The notes: generated from the letters alone by a model not told the origin. A stretch of 64,000 nt of DNA from Paludibacter jiangxiensis (GCF_001618385.1 NZ_BDCR01000001.1:744001-808000); one strand, 5' to 3'; shown: positions 18,322-28,270, counted from the first letter of the stretch. A program made the numbers and translations.

Positions 18322-18354
18322 AAAAGGTTGTTCCAAACGGGACAACCTTTTTTT
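18322..18354 (+). terminator. Terminator of pgk
   Basis: AAAAGGTTGTTCC and GGGACAACCTTTT form a stem with an AAAC loop, followed by seven T. Similar stems occur at 27138-27170 and 28300-28337. Confidence 0.92.
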
Positions 18355-18722
18355 GTATCTGCCTTTCTCCCTCCTTCAATAAGGCTTTTCAGCCTCCGGT
18401 GAATCTAATTGCATCGTATTTCAACAAACAAATTTTGTTGTATCAACACTACATTGTATTTTACGTTATTATCTAAATTATAAATTTAAATGTCTAAATT
18501 ATCAATTCACCAATGATTCTTTCACTTACCTTTATCGACAAAATTTGAGCTGGTTACATCAATATGAAACGAACAGGTTGCTTCACAATACCCAAGAGTT
18601 CCTGATAGCTATCAGAAAATAATTTCATCGCCATGAGGTCTCATACTCCTCAAACGAAATAAGACATACGACCATATTATCCATATCACCTTAATCACTA
18701 AACCTACCAAATCTATTAAAAA
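18355..18722. other. Non-coding spacer before the thioredoxin-domain gene
   Basis: About 370 bp, AT-rich. I see no supported gene, RNA or repeat; it presumably holds the promoter of the following gene but no consensus pair stands out. Confidence 0.45.
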
Positions 18723-20924
18723 ATGAAACACACAACACTTACTCTGGCCTTTTTGGTCCTCTGTGTCCTTACCGGAATAGCACAGAAAAGAACGATTGTA
18801 AACCCTGCTTACGAAGTAAAAAATACCGGCATCTACAATGTGACAAAAATTGAACTGACCGATACTGCCACCCTGCTTTCGATGCATATTACATTTGTAC
18901 CCCACTGGTGGGTTACATACGACAGTGTTGATGTAATACGTGACTGTGCCACCGGCACCGAATACAAGTTAAAAGCGCTGAAAGGTGGCACGCTTAACAA
19001 GTACATTTGGATGCCCGACTCGGGTGACAGCACCGTCGTGCTGGTGTATCCCCCACTACCGGCATCGGTAAAAAAAATTGACTTTAACAAACACATTTTC
19101 GGCATCTCGCTCGACAGAACTGCAGCCAGGACTCGAAAATCCGCCGTGGTGTCGCCAGCCATCGACAAATGGATAAAGGAGCAATTGGATAAAGCGCCTA
19201 AAAAGACATTGGATAACTATGAACTATCCTCCTTTTTCGTCGAAAAACAGAGCCGCCTGATTGGTTGTATAAAAGGATACGACTCCCGACTGGGTTTTTC
19301 AACCGGAATTATTTATGTCGCAAACGAACTTACCCGCGAAGATTATCCTGTTGTGATTAAAATTGAACCCGATGGTCGTTTTGAGGCCGAGATTCCAATG
19401 CACATGCCGAAATATACTTTGGCAGTATTCAACGAACGCTATACTCTCCCATTTTACATCGAACCCGGTCAGACTCTTTGCATGATTCTCGACTGGGACG
19501 AATGTCTTACGGCCAACCGTAAAGCCAATATCCGTTACCAATTCAAAAGGGTAGAATACAGGGGAGCACTTGCATCGCTCAACAAGGAATTATTGGCATA
19601 CCCTGCCAGCCAGTTTAGCTACGAGACCTTCGATAAAAAGAGGAAAACCATGACTCCGCTCGACTTTAAAGCCGATCAGATGCAAGAATACGACAACAAC
19701 ATGGCTCAATATAATGAGTATGTGAAACAACACTCTTTATCGCAAAAAGCAAAGACCCTGCTCCGTAATAGAATTATGTTGGAAAACGCCAATAATCTTT
19801 TTAATTATACGATGGATCGCGATTATTACGCGAAGCAAGACAGCACGAATAAAGTGCTCAAAATACCGGTTCCCGTTTCCTTTTTCGATTTCTTGAAACA
19901 ATTGCCGCTCAACGACCCAAGCTTATTGGCATGCAACGAATTTAGCGAATTTATCAACCGATTCGAATACAACGACCTGTTTTTGAAAGCACAGGTACAA
20001 TTTAATAAAAGCCAGATTGCAAATCAACCAAAACCGGAAAAGAACTTTCTGGAATATCTCGACGAAGAAAAAATATCAATCCCCACTGAAGATCGCAAGT
20101 TCCTTTCTATTTTATTTAAAGAACACAAGACAGACGACGACCGGAAGCAACTGGAAGAGATGAGCGAAGTAGCGAAAAACTTTAGCGAAAAATACCAGGA
20201 GCATCTTCAGAAATACTCACAAAAATACACGATACCTCTCATCCAGACCAACAACGCCAACAGCGAGATTGAGATTTGGAAACTTAAAGAGGGCATTCTG
20301 AACAACGAATTGGGGCTTAAGCCGAATCTGGCCTATGAAATAACCAAAGTCCGTTCGCTTAATTTCTCGTTCAAGAACGCAGCATCAAAAGACAATGCCA
20401 CCGCTCTGTGGAACTTTCTAAAGCAAGGCATTCACACGCCTTATTTGGCAACAACGGGCCAGGAACTTCTGTCCAAAGCTTTTCCCGAAAGACAGGCTGC
20501 TTCAAAACCTCTGCCCCAAAGCACATACGCCGATGTTTTCCGAAAAATCATTGAGCCGTTCAAGGGAAAAGTATTGTTCGTCGATTTTTGGGCGACTACC
20601 TGCGGTCCGTGTGTAGGTGGAATTAAAGACATGAAAGCTACCCGCGTAAAATACGCAAACAATCCCAACTTCGACTTTATCTTCATTACCGACCAGAGAA
20701 GTTCACCCGAAAAAGATTACAACGACTTTGTGAAAGAGCAAGAGATGAAAAACACCTACCGTCTTTCTATCGACGATTTCAATATGCTGCGTCAGCTTTT
20801 CAAATTCAATGGGATACCACGTTATGTAGTAATAGATCAGAAAGGCGATGTACTGAACGACAAGTTTGAAATGTGGAATTTTGAAACGGAGTTGAGGAAA
20901 ATAGTACCGGCATACAACAACTAA
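18723..20924 (+). CDS. Periplasmic protein with C-terminal TlpA-like thioredoxin domain
   Basis: 733 residues with a signal peptide (to about residue 20, GIAQ). The N-terminal about 570 residues consist of beta-rich then helical regions that I do not recognise, including a coiled-coil-like stretch around 445-500. The C-terminal domain begins at about 605 (FKGKVLFVDFWATTCGPC) with the redox pair CGPC at about 627-630 and ends with the cis-proline region GIPRYVVID. The architecture is typical of Bacteroidota TlpA/ResA-like thiol-disulfide oxidoreductases with a large N-terminal extension, acting on cysteines in exported proteins. Monocistronic. Confidence 0.85.
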   Translation: MKHTTLTLAFLVLCVLTGIAQKRTIVNPAYEVKNTGIYNVTKIELTDTATLLSMHITFVPHWWVTYDSVDVIRDCATGTEYKLKALKGGTLNKYIWMPDSGDSTVVLVYPPLPASVKKIDFNKHIFGISLDRTAARTRKSAVVSPAIDKWIKEQLDKAPKKTLDNYELSSFFVEKQSRLIGCIKGYDSRLGFSTGIIYVANELTREDYPVVIKIEPDGRFEAEIPMHMPKYTLAVFNERYTLPFYIEPGQTLCMILDWDECLTANRKANIRYQFKRVEYRGALASLNKELLAYPASQFSYETFDKKRKTMTPLDFKADQMQEYDNNMAQYNEYVKQHSLSQKAKTLLRNRIMLENANNLFNYTMDRDYYAKQDSTNKVLKIPVPVSFFDFLKQLPLNDPSLLACNEFSEFINRFEYNDLFLKAQVQFNKSQIANQPKPEKNFLEYLDEEKISIPTEDRKFLSILFKEHKTDDDRKQLEEMSEVAKNFSEKYQEHLQKYSQKYTIPLIQTNNANSEIEIWKLKEGILNNELGLKPNLAYEITKVRSLNFSFKNAASKDNATALWNFLKQGIHTPYLATTGQELLSKAFPERQAASKPLPQSTYADVFRKIIEPFKGKVLFVDFWATTCGPCVGGIKDMKATRVKYANNPNFDFIFITDQRSSPEKDYNDFVKEQEMKNTYRLSIDDFNMLRQLFKFNGIPRYVVIDQKGDVLNDKFEMWNFETELRKIVPAYNN

Positions 20925-20932
20925 AACCACAC

Positions 20933-20963
20933 GCTTAACCAAGGCTATAGGCCTTGGTTAAGC
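20933..20963. terminator. Hairpin after the thioredoxin-domain gene
   Basis: GCTTAACCAAGG and CCTTGGTTAAGC pair perfectly over 12 bp with a 7-nt loop; no T-run follows, so termination strength is uncertain. Confidence 0.55.
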
Positions 20964-21386
20964 ATAAACCACAAATATGCCCATGAAAAAGCTGGAATGG
21001 AACAGTCCAAACACTACTTTTTTTTCTCCAATAAGAAAGAAATTAGTAAGATTTGGTCAGTGAAAGTAATGGTAGAACAATAATTATAAAAGAAACAATC
21101 CGGCGCATATTCATATTGACATTACGTAATTTCCATCACCGATTCCCAAAAATTAACATTTCATGCCAATATTTCCACCTCTAAAACCTTCTATTTATCG
21201 ACAAATGAAGATGCAATCCCCTTGCATTTGTTAATGTTTTGTAATTATGCCATGCTCCCTTATTGTACCCTTTAAGAATTGTAAATTTGACACAAATAAC
21301 TGTTTATTAGCACTATAAAAATTTTAAGTGTCAATTTAACGCTTATAAATGCTCTTTTTTGAATTCTTAGATTCGATTATGCTTGT

Positions 21387-21415
21387 TGTTACATTCCACA
21401 GATATACTAACTTTG
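21387..21415 (+). promoter_or_regulatory. Candidate promoter for susC/susD
   Basis: TTG at 21387-21389 and TAACTTTG at 21408-21415, spaced 18 bp, fit the -33/-7 pattern. The start would be about 21422, implying a very long leader. Confidence 0.4.
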
Positions 21416-21840
21416 CAACAATAATCATAATGAAAAACATGCTTTGAAGACAGATCAGCCTTTCATTATCTTCTGAAGAAATAAGATTCTGACGTTTGAA
21501 CCACTATCTAATAGAAACGTTAAGAAATGCTTCGCAGGAATAATTCCCTTATTTATTCAGACAGGTAATTCTGATTTTATTCGACAGCTTCTTCTACAAT
21601 GAAGAGGTTTTACGTCGTATAAAATTCTTATCACCTACTATTTAAACATTTTCTTCAAGTAAGGAGCTGATTACAGTAGCACATGCCTATCCAACACCAT
21701 AGGGATGTGATGAGACTGCATTGACATTTATGTAGATGCACTGACAGTAGAGATATTTTTTTGTATAGCTAGATAGTAAATATTTTAACCTAAAATTTAT
21801 AAGCCAATGAGAGAGACTCCCCGATAATCAAACCCGCCAA

Positions 21841-21951
21841 ATAAAAAGCGGAACAATGTTGCGACCATTGCTCCGCCCGTATCCAAGCAATACCCCCTTT
21901 GTTTCATTATACTGACCGTACAGACAGTATAATAGCGGTGTATCGTTTTGA
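21841..21951 (-). ncRNA. Candidate antisense small RNA opposite the susC leader (copy 1)
   Basis: On the minus strand a -7 element TATCTTTG (21957-21964) precedes ATCAAAACGATACACC (21937-21952), then a hairpin TTATACTG/CAGTATAA with a 10-nt loop (21907-21932), then a GC-rich stem (GCGGAGCAATG/CATTGTTCCGC, 21848-21876) followed by a T-run. The total is about 110 nt and there is no reading frame of note. Copy 2 at 41168-41282 has the same -7 element type, the same 16-nt 5' segment, a central hairpin of the same size but different sequence, and a similar terminator containing CATTGTTCCG. Both run antisense to the leader of a susC gene, about 100-200 bp upstream of its ATG. This position is like that of the DonS-type antisense RNAs known from Bacteroides polysaccharide loci. 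Confidence 0.78.
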
Positions 21952-22070
21952 TAGTGCAAAGATAATCATATTTTTACTGAATTGATTTGATGTAAAAATA
22001 ACTCTCCTTCATTCTTCTTGAATGATTCTGAACAATATCATTATTTCAATTGACCAAATTATACATACTC

Positions 22071-25000
22071 ATGAATCAAATAAAGACACATTTTTTACGG
22101 CTGTTTTTGTGCACCCTATTTATGTCGTTTATGACAGTAGGGTTCGCGCAACAAGGAAGTGCTCATAAAGTAACTGGAACCGTAGTTGATTCTAGTACAG
22201 GAGAATCACTTCCAGGTGTAAATATTATTATTTTGGGTGCAAAAGTTAAGACCGGAGTTATTTCTGACATTGACGGCCGGTTTACTATAAACGTATCTCC
22301 GGATGCTACCCTTGAATTTTCGTATGTTGGATACCAAAAAAAGAATGTTGCAATAGCCAACAAATCTGTTTTGAACGTAACTCTCGAATCTGATGTAAAA
22401 AAACTTGATGAAGTTGTAGTTGTCGGTTACGGTACCATGAAGAAGAGTGACCTGTCGGGTGCTGTATCTTCAGTTCGTTCCGATGCTCTTAAAAACTTAG
22501 CCACCAGTGATGCTGCTGCAGCTATCCAGGGTAAGGTTTCCGGTGTTCAGGTGTTAACCAATTCGGGAGCTCCTGGTCAGGGGGCAACAATCCGTGTACG
22601 TGGTTACTCTTCAAACTCGGGTAGTATCGGACCACTCCTTATTGTTGACGGTCTGAAAGTTGACAATATTCAATATCTCGATCCTTCTATGATTGAATCT
22701 ATGGAGATACTGAAAGATGCTGCTTCTGCTGCTATTTATGGTGCGGAAGCTGGTAACGGTGTTGTTTTGATCACTACTAAATCAGGAGCTAAAGGTACTT
22801 CAAGCATTTCATATGATGTCAATTTAATCAGTCAGAGCCTTGGCAGACATGCAAAACTTTTCAACGCACAGGATTTTATTGCTTACAAAACATTGTCGGG
22901 TCTTCCTATCCAAAATCAGTTAACACAAAATAAGTACGATGGAACAGATACCGACTGGTCCAAAGTAGTATTTGGTCCCGCTTTCAGCCAACAACATACA
23001 GTTACGTTTCAGGGTGGAAATAACCAGGGACATTTTTTTACGTCTCTTAACGTAACCAACAACAATGGTATTGTAAGAGGTGACAAAGATGTTTATAAAC
23101 GTATTACAGGTCAGGTTAATGCTGACTATAATATCAAACCATGGTTACAGATAGGAGGCAACAACTCTTTCGAATATTGGAATACGAAATCAGTTAGCCA
23201 GATGTCTCAGTATGGTTCATTGATGAACTGCGTGATGCAGATGGATCCGTTAACTCCTGTTTACTATTCTTCTCCGGATCAATTTGCTTCAGGAACGCTT
23301 CAGGCTTATAATGCAGGAAAGAATGTTCTCAAAGACCCAACCAATGGTCTCTACTATGCAACTTCGAAGTATGTGATCGATAATAATGGTAATCCATTGC
23401 TTCAAAGAGATCGTACGGAGGCTTCAAGTGGCGGTATTAACCTCCGTGGTATACTTTACGGAAATTTCAAACCTGTTAAGGGACTTGTAGTTACTTCTCG
23501 CTTTGGTTACCGTGTGTCACAAAGTACTTCACACAGTTATAGCACCCCGTATTATGCCACATCTCAGGCAAACAGTAATGACTATAGCATCTCAGCAAAT
23601 GCAAATACCAGTTACTACTATCAATGGGAAAACTTCGCCAATTACAATTTTACAATAGATAAGCATAACATTACGGCAATGGGTGGTATGTCTTATATCG
23701 AGAACAACTGGGATAATGTTAGCGCCAGCGCTTCGGGTCCGGATATCTTGAAAGGATACGATGCCAATTTCCGTTTTCTCGACTATGTGAATAGTAATGA
23801 CAAAACCGTTAAGAGCTTTGGTAATACTCCCGGTAAATCGTCTCAGATGGGATATTATGGACGGTTAAGTTATTCTTATGATAACAAATATATGATTCAG
23901 TCTAACTTCCGTGCCGATGCGTTCGACTCTTCTAAGTTGTCCAAAACAAACCGTTGGGGTTATTTCCCATCGTTCTCTGGAGCCTGGACCGTCAGCAACG
24001 AAAAATTCTTCCAGAATCTCATTGATGACAAAATTTTCTCTTTCCTGAAAGTTCGCGGATCGTGGGGACAGAATGGTAATATCAATGTACTCAGCGGTTA
24101 CCAGTATAGTACTACTATCAATTACAATGGGTCATGGTATCAGTATGGTGTAGACAGTCCAACTCCATCATATGGTTCATCTCCTTCAGGTTTGGCTAAC
24201 CCCAACTTGAAATGGGAAACTTCAGAACAGTTAGACTTTGGTGTTGAGATGAGATTTTTGAAAGACAAACTTTCGTTGAATGCAGGCTACTATAACAAAA
24301 AGACGAAAGACCTTCTCGTATCGATTGCTCCGGTTGCGGAAGTTGGTATAGGTAGTACTACTATTAATGGCGGTAATGTTCTTAACCGCGGTTTTGAATT
24401 CGACGCAACATGGAAAGATAATATCGGTAAAGATTTCACCTACTCTGTAAAGGCCAACTTGACAACCCTACACAATGAGGTTACTTACCTTGATCCTTCG
24501 ATTTCCCGTATTTCCGGTACTTCAGCGGGTAATAACGATATTTACACAGCATTTGAGGTTGGTCAACCGATATGGTATTTAAGAGGTTACAAGTATTTGG
24601 GTGTTAACCAAAAAACAGGTGCACCTATCTACCAGACTAAAAATGCAGACGGGGTGCCTACTTCTAATGATATGACCTATATTGGTAAAGCAATTCCTGA
24701 TTTCACATACGGTCTTACCATTAATCTGGCTTATAAAGGATTTGATATGAATATGTTTGGCACAGGTGTAACCGGCAATAGTATCTTGAATATGGCTTAT
24801 CGTGCTGATTCTCCAATGACCAATTCATTGAAGTACTACTATGACCATGCATGGACAACGACCAACACAAATGGCTCTATGCCTGATCCGGCAAAAGTAG
24901 TTAACTCTAGGATATTTTGGAGCTCTTCAGCTTCGATCTTCAATGGTGCTTACTTCAAAATCAAACAGATACAGTTAGGTTACACCCTTCCTGCATCGGT

Positions 25001-25187
25001 TAGCAAGAAGTTCCTTATCAGTAAACTGAGATGCTATGTATCTTTGGATGACTTCTTTACTTTTGCAAGTTACCCTGGAGGCGATCCTGAAACTGCTACT
25101 ACTTCTACCGCTTCCTCAGCAGGCTTTGATATGGGTACATATCCTGTGGCTAAGAAGGTTACATTTGGTTTAAACATGACATTTTAA
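22071..25187 (+). CDS. SusC-family TonB-dependent outer-membrane transporter (no STN domain)
   Basis: 1038 residues from ATG 22071; the TTG 21 bp upstream is disfavoured. Signal peptide to about residue 27 (VGFAQ). Order of parts: carboxypeptidase-regulatory-like beta domain from about 35 (GTVVDSSTGESLPGVNIIILG), TonB-box-like DEVVVVGYGTMKKSDLSGAVSSV near 115, plug domain with IRVRGYSSNSG and LKDAASAAIYGAEAGNGVVLITTKSG, then the 22-strand barrel, closing with a phenylalanine (TFGLNMTF). Imports oligosaccharides together with the SusD lipoprotein encoded 17 bp downstream. There is no N-terminal STN signalling domain and no sigma/anti-sigma gene beside it, so control must be different from that of the SusC at 37738-41061. 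Confidence 0.95.
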   Translation: MNQIKTHFLRLFLCTLFMSFMTVGFAQQGSAHKVTGTVVDSSTGESLPGVNIIILGAKVKTGVISDIDGRFTINVSPDATLEFSYVGYQKKNVAIANKSVLNVTLESDVKKLDEVVVVGYGTMKKSDLSGAVSSVRSDALKNLATSDAAAAIQGKVSGVQVLTNSGAPGQGATIRVRGYSSNSGSIGPLLIVDGLKVDNIQYLDPSMIESMEILKDAASAAIYGAEAGNGVVLITTKSGAKGTSSISYDVNLISQSLGRHAKLFNAQDFIAYKTLSGLPIQNQLTQNKYDGTDTDWSKVVFGPAFSQQHTVTFQGGNNQGHFFTSLNVTNNNGIVRGDKDVYKRITGQVNADYNIKPWLQIGGNNSFEYWNTKSVSQMSQYGSLMNCVMQMDPLTPVYYSSPDQFASGTLQAYNAGKNVLKDPTNGLYYATSKYVIDNNGNPLLQRDRTEASSGGINLRGILYGNFKPVKGLVVTSRFGYRVSQSTSHSYSTPYYATSQANSNDYSISANANTSYYYQWENFANYNFTIDKHNITAMGGMSYIENNWDNVSASASGPDILKGYDANFRFLDYVNSNDKTVKSFGNTPGKSSQMGYYGRLSYSYDNKYMIQSNFRADAFDSSKLSKTNRWGYFPSFSGAWTVSNEKFFQNLIDDKIFSFLKVRGSWGQNGNINVLSGYQYSTTINYNGSWYQYGVDSPTPSYGSSPSGLANPNLKWETSEQLDFGVEMRFLKDKLSLNAGYYNKKTKDLLVSIAPVAEVGIGSTTINGGNVLNRGFEFDATWKDNIGKDFTYSVKANLTTLHNEVTYLDPSISRISGTSAGNNDIYTAFEVGQPIWYLRGYKYLGVNQKTGAPIYQTKNADGVPTSNDMTYIGKAIPDFTYGLTINLAYKGFDMNMFGTGVTGNSILNMAYRADSPMTNSLKYYYDHAWTTTNTNGSMPDPAKVVNSRIFWSSSASIFNGAYFKIKQIQLGYTLPASVSKKFLISKLRCYVSLDDFFTFASYPGGDPETATTSTASSAGFDMGTYPVAKKVTFGLNMTF

Positions 25188-25204
25188 TCTAAATACTTAA
25201 GAAT

Positions 25205-26899
25205 ATGAAAAAATATAATATACTGTTCTTGCTATGCGTGCTGCTGTTTACTGCATGTAGTGAGGATAAACTTAACATTGACCAGAAGGGTGTTATTGAT
25301 ATCAAATCGTTTTATATAACGGATGCTGATGCGCAGTCGGCACTTGTTGCTACGTACGCCGATTTTGCTCAAAATATCGGTGGTAACGATGGTATTTATG
25401 TTCCGTACAATGTAATGTTCAACTACCCTGCAGATAATGTTCTTGCAGCTGGTGCATATTATACAGACAACGATGGACAAGCCTGTATCAATGAATTCCG
25501 TCACACTACACAGACCGCGGTAGTTAGCACGATGTACAAACGTTTCTACTGGGTTATCTATCATTGTAACCTCGTTATTAATAATTTCAAATATGGGGTT
25601 AGTCCTATAAAAGACCGTTGTATTTCTGAAGCAAGGGTAATGCGTGCATGGTGTCAAATGATGCTTGCTATGGGATGGAATAATCCTCCACTTGTTGAAA
25701 CGGTACTGACCGGCTCTGACAAACCGGGGAACTATGAGAAAGGGCATGATGCCATGCTTCAATGGTGTGCCGATGAGTGTGCCGATGCATCAAAATATCT
25801 TGACGAGCGTGCATCTACAACAGATAAAGATGGTGCTGTAAAAGTTACCAAAGGTTTTGCCTGGACGGTTCAGGGAAAAGCTCTCCTCTACAAAGGGGAT
25901 TATGCCGGGGCAAAAACAGCTCTTAAAAAAGTAATTGATTCGGGTAAATATGCGCTTGTTTCCGGTGATCGTTGGGCGAGTCTTTTCCACATCGCCGGTG
26001 ACGGTTGTGAAGAAAAAATATTCGAGACCAACCTTATTAACAATAGCAGTATTGGTGACTGGGGTGGAAAAATTCAACGTTCTACCTGGATGGAATCGAA
26101 CTATTGGGGCTGGAGAACCGATCGTTTGGCAAGTAAGCCGGTGTGTCAGGATGACGCAGGATGGGGCGGTTTGGCTGTTGAAGAAAATTTCGCCAAGGAG
26201 TTTGCTGCAAACGATGGAGCTTCTTATCGTCGCATAGGCACAATGGTCTCTTATGATGAGTTCCTTTACGACTCGTCTGTCGGTTGGACTACAGATACTG
26301 TTGGAATGACCCCTGCTATGAAAAAAGTAGATAAGATGAGAGGTGTCAAAGACAACAATGGTCTTTACGGAAATAACTTATATCTTCAGAAAAAAAATAT
26401 TGTTGGCCCCGGTGACCGTACAACCAATTGGTACAGATTCAACAACTTCAATATTGAACGATATGCGGATGTGCTTCTTATGTATGCTGAGGCTTGTGCC
26501 AATACCTCGGATGCAGACGGTAGCGGTCTTAAAGCTCTGAATGATGTTCAAAAACGAGCAGGTTCTACTGTACATGTCAGCACTACATTGACTTTGGCTG
26601 ATGTTAAGAAAGAAAGAAACTATGAGTTGTGGAATGAAGGTGCACGTTGGATCGACATGAAACGTTGGAATGAGTTTGACAAGGCCAAAACTGCCGGTGA
26701 ACATATTCCAACGCTGAGAGATCATTTCTTTGATGCAGATGCAACTACAAAGACTGCCACTCACGTGGGATATGTGACTTATTCAGAGCCTAATGCCTCT
26801 ATAGCTCATGGCTTTAAGGCAGGAAAGAACGAATGGTTCCCTTATCCGTTCAGTGAAACCTCTATCAATCCTAACATTAAGCAAAATCCGGGTTGGTAA
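25205..26899 (+). CDS. SusD/RagB-family surface glycan-binding lipoprotein
   Basis: 564 residues with lipoprotein signal and lipobox LFTAC (about residue 18). SusD features: ITDADAQSALVATYADFAQ near 40, RVMRAWCQMMLAMGWNNPPLVETV near 140, TPR-like helices (FAWTVQGKALLYKGDYAGAKTALKKVID near 215), and the C-terminal RYADVLLMYAEACANT...LWNEGARWIDMKRWNEF segment. It caps the SusC barrel and presents glycan to it at the cell surface. The pair has no enzyme genes next to it, so the substrate cannot be deduced. Confidence 0.94.
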   Translation: MKKYNILFLLCVLLFTACSEDKLNIDQKGVIDIKSFYITDADAQSALVATYADFAQNIGGNDGIYVPYNVMFNYPADNVLAAGAYYTDNDGQACINEFRHTTQTAVVSTMYKRFYWVIYHCNLVINNFKYGVSPIKDRCISEARVMRAWCQMMLAMGWNNPPLVETVLTGSDKPGNYEKGHDAMLQWCADECADASKYLDERASTTDKDGAVKVTKGFAWTVQGKALLYKGDYAGAKTALKKVIDSGKYALVSGDRWASLFHIAGDGCEEKIFETNLINNSSIGDWGGKIQRSTWMESNYWGWRTDRLASKPVCQDDAGWGGLAVEENFAKEFAANDGASYRRIGTMVSYDEFLYDSSVGWTTDTVGMTPAMKKVDKMRGVKDNNGLYGNNLYLQKKNIVGPGDRTTNWYRFNNFNIERYADVLLMYAEACANTSDADGSGLKALNDVQKRAGSTVHVSTTLTLADVKKERNYELWNEGARWIDMKRWNEFDKAKTAGEHIPTLRDHFFDADATTKTATHVGYVTYSEPNASIAHGFKAGKNEWFPYPFSETSINPNIKQNPGW

Positions 26900-26959
26900 T
26901 TGATTTAGTCCTAAAAAGCTTTACAGTTATTATTAGGACAAAACCATTATAATTTATGA

Positions 26960-26993
26960 GATAGTTGTCGGGCTGGCCCGACAACTATCTTTG
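26960..26993 (+). terminator. Terminator of the susC/susD operon
   Basis: GATAGTTGTCGGGC and GCCCGACAACTATC pair over 14 bp (the innermost pairs open to form the loop), followed by TTTGTTT. Confidence 0.88.
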
Positions 26994-27041
26994 TTTATAT
27001 ACGTTCTGATAATCTTCTTCAGGGGACTTTCGTTCTAATAA

Positions 27042-27105
27042 AAAAAGCAGATTTATAGACCCCACAGCTGTTTTAGACATAAGGACAAAGATCTGCTTTT
27101 TGTTT
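27042..27105 (+). terminator. Second hairpin of a terminator cluster
   Basis: AAAAAGCAGAT (27042-27052) pairs with ATCTGCTTTTT (27091-27101) around a 38-nt loop. It is preceded by a long A-run and followed by TGTTT, so it could act in either direction. Confidence 0.55.
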
Positions 27106-27137
27106 AACGCTATTTCAGGACCAGATATATTTAGTAC

Positions 27138-27170
27138 GGAAAGGTTGTTCCAATTGGGACACCCTTTTTG
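27138..27170 (+). terminator. Third hairpin of a terminator cluster
   Basis: GAAAGGTTGTTCC and GGGACACCCTTTTT form an imperfect stem followed by a T-run. It is a degraded version of the stem after pgk and after 28270. Confidence 0.55.
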
Positions 27171-27307
27171 TTTTTCAAGCTCCCATGATAGTATCTACAA
27201 AATTTTAATACAAACATTATTTTAATATTTCGGAAATAATAGGCAAATTTGTATGGTTGATTCCCTCAACTCTGCAAGTACACATACCTAATAATCAAAA
27301 GAAACCA

Positions 27308-28270
27308 ATGAAAACACGCCTCCTCTTTTTGCTCATTTTTAGCTGTATAATTGCATCTGCACAAGAAAACAAAGCTAATCAGCTGCTAAAAGAACTTTCA
27401 AACGACGCCTGCAACTGCATTGATTCAATCAACACGAGAAATAAAACGAAGGAACAGATTGCGTCAGAAATAGCCAAGTGTATCGATGCCAGGGTAGTTG
27501 CGCTACAGCTTAGTTCCAAATTAAGAGCAATTGATCTTGGGAAAGAGACAAATAACGGCAAAGAAAAAAAAGCTTCTGTAAATATCTCCATCAATACCAA
27601 CAAGAGCTCTGATGAGTACAAAAAATACTATTATCAGCTTGAACGCTATCTGATGGACAGTTGTAAAGCGATTAAAAATTGTGTATCAGCCAATGACATT
27701 GAAAACGAGAAATCAGTTTCCAAGAATCAGGATGCTCTCGAATGGTATTCGAAAGGATTGAAAGAGTACAATGCAGAACACTACAATGGTGCCATCACGC
27801 TATTTCAGCAAGCTGTGATTGCTGACTCGACATTTGCATTTGCCTGGGATAACCTGGGTATCTGTTACCGCAAAATAAATGATTTTGACAATGCCATTGC
27901 TGCTTACAAAAGATCACTGGCAATTGATCCGAAAGGCCTGATGCCTCTTCAGAATATTGCAGTTGCTTACAGATACAAAAAAGAGTACAAGAATGCTATT
28001 GATGCATATATGCGACTATCCGAAATTGATCAGAATAATCCGGAAGTGTATTACGGCCTGGGCGAAACGTACACGTTCTATGTCAACGATATCGAAAAAG
28101 GACTGGATAATATGTGTAAAGCCTATAATCTTTATGTTGCGCACAGTTCGCCTTACAGAACCGATGCGGAAAAGATAATCAGCTCAATTTACAACGAGAT
28201 GAAAAAGCAGAATAAGCTAGAACGCTTCAATGAAATCTTAAAAGCAAACCATATTAACCCGGTACAATAA
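27308..28270 (+). CDS. Secreted TPR protein
   Basis: 320 residues from ATG 27308 (MKTRLLFLLIFSCIIASAQ signal peptide); the earlier in-frame ATG at 27257 would add a non-signal tail. After a linker containing a cysteine pair (DACNCIDS) there are at least three tandem TPR units from about 160: ALEWYSKGLKEYNAEHYNGAI, FAWDNLGICYRKINDFDNAIAAYKRSLAIDPKG, and LQNIAVAYRYKKEYKNAIDAYMRLSEIDQNNPEVYYGLGETY. A structural scaffold role is likely; no catalytic residues are visible. It is transcribed as a single gene, between terminators. Confidence 0.82.
   Translation: MKTRLLFLLIFSCIIASAQENKANQLLKELSNDACNCIDSINTRNKTKEQIASEIAKCIDARVVALQLSSKLRAIDLGKETNNGKEKKASVNISINTNKSSDEYKKYYYQLERYLMDSCKAIKNCVSANDIENEKSVSKNQDALEWYSKGLKEYNAEHYNGAITLFQQAVIADSTFAFAWDNLGICYRKINDFDNAIAAYKRSLAIDPKGLMPLQNIAVAYRYKKEYKNAIDAYMRLSEIDQNNPEVYYGLGETYTFYVNDIEKGLDNMCKAYNLYVAHSSPYRTDAEKIISSIYNEMKKQNKLERFNEILKANHINPVQ

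Larger units (their letters stand above)
20964..22070. other. Long leader/intergenic region of the first susC
   Basis: About 1.1 kb without a supported gene. It holds a candidate susC promoter (21387-21415) and, on the opposite strand near the susC start, the antisense small RNA at 21841-21951. If that promoter is used, the susC transcript has a leader of about 650 nt. The remaining 20964-21380 shows no recognisable element. Confidence 0.55.

Noticed and set aside
18612-18905. Frame opposite the start of the thioredoxin-domain gene
   Set aside because: Overlaps the signal peptide of a clear gene; no motifs.
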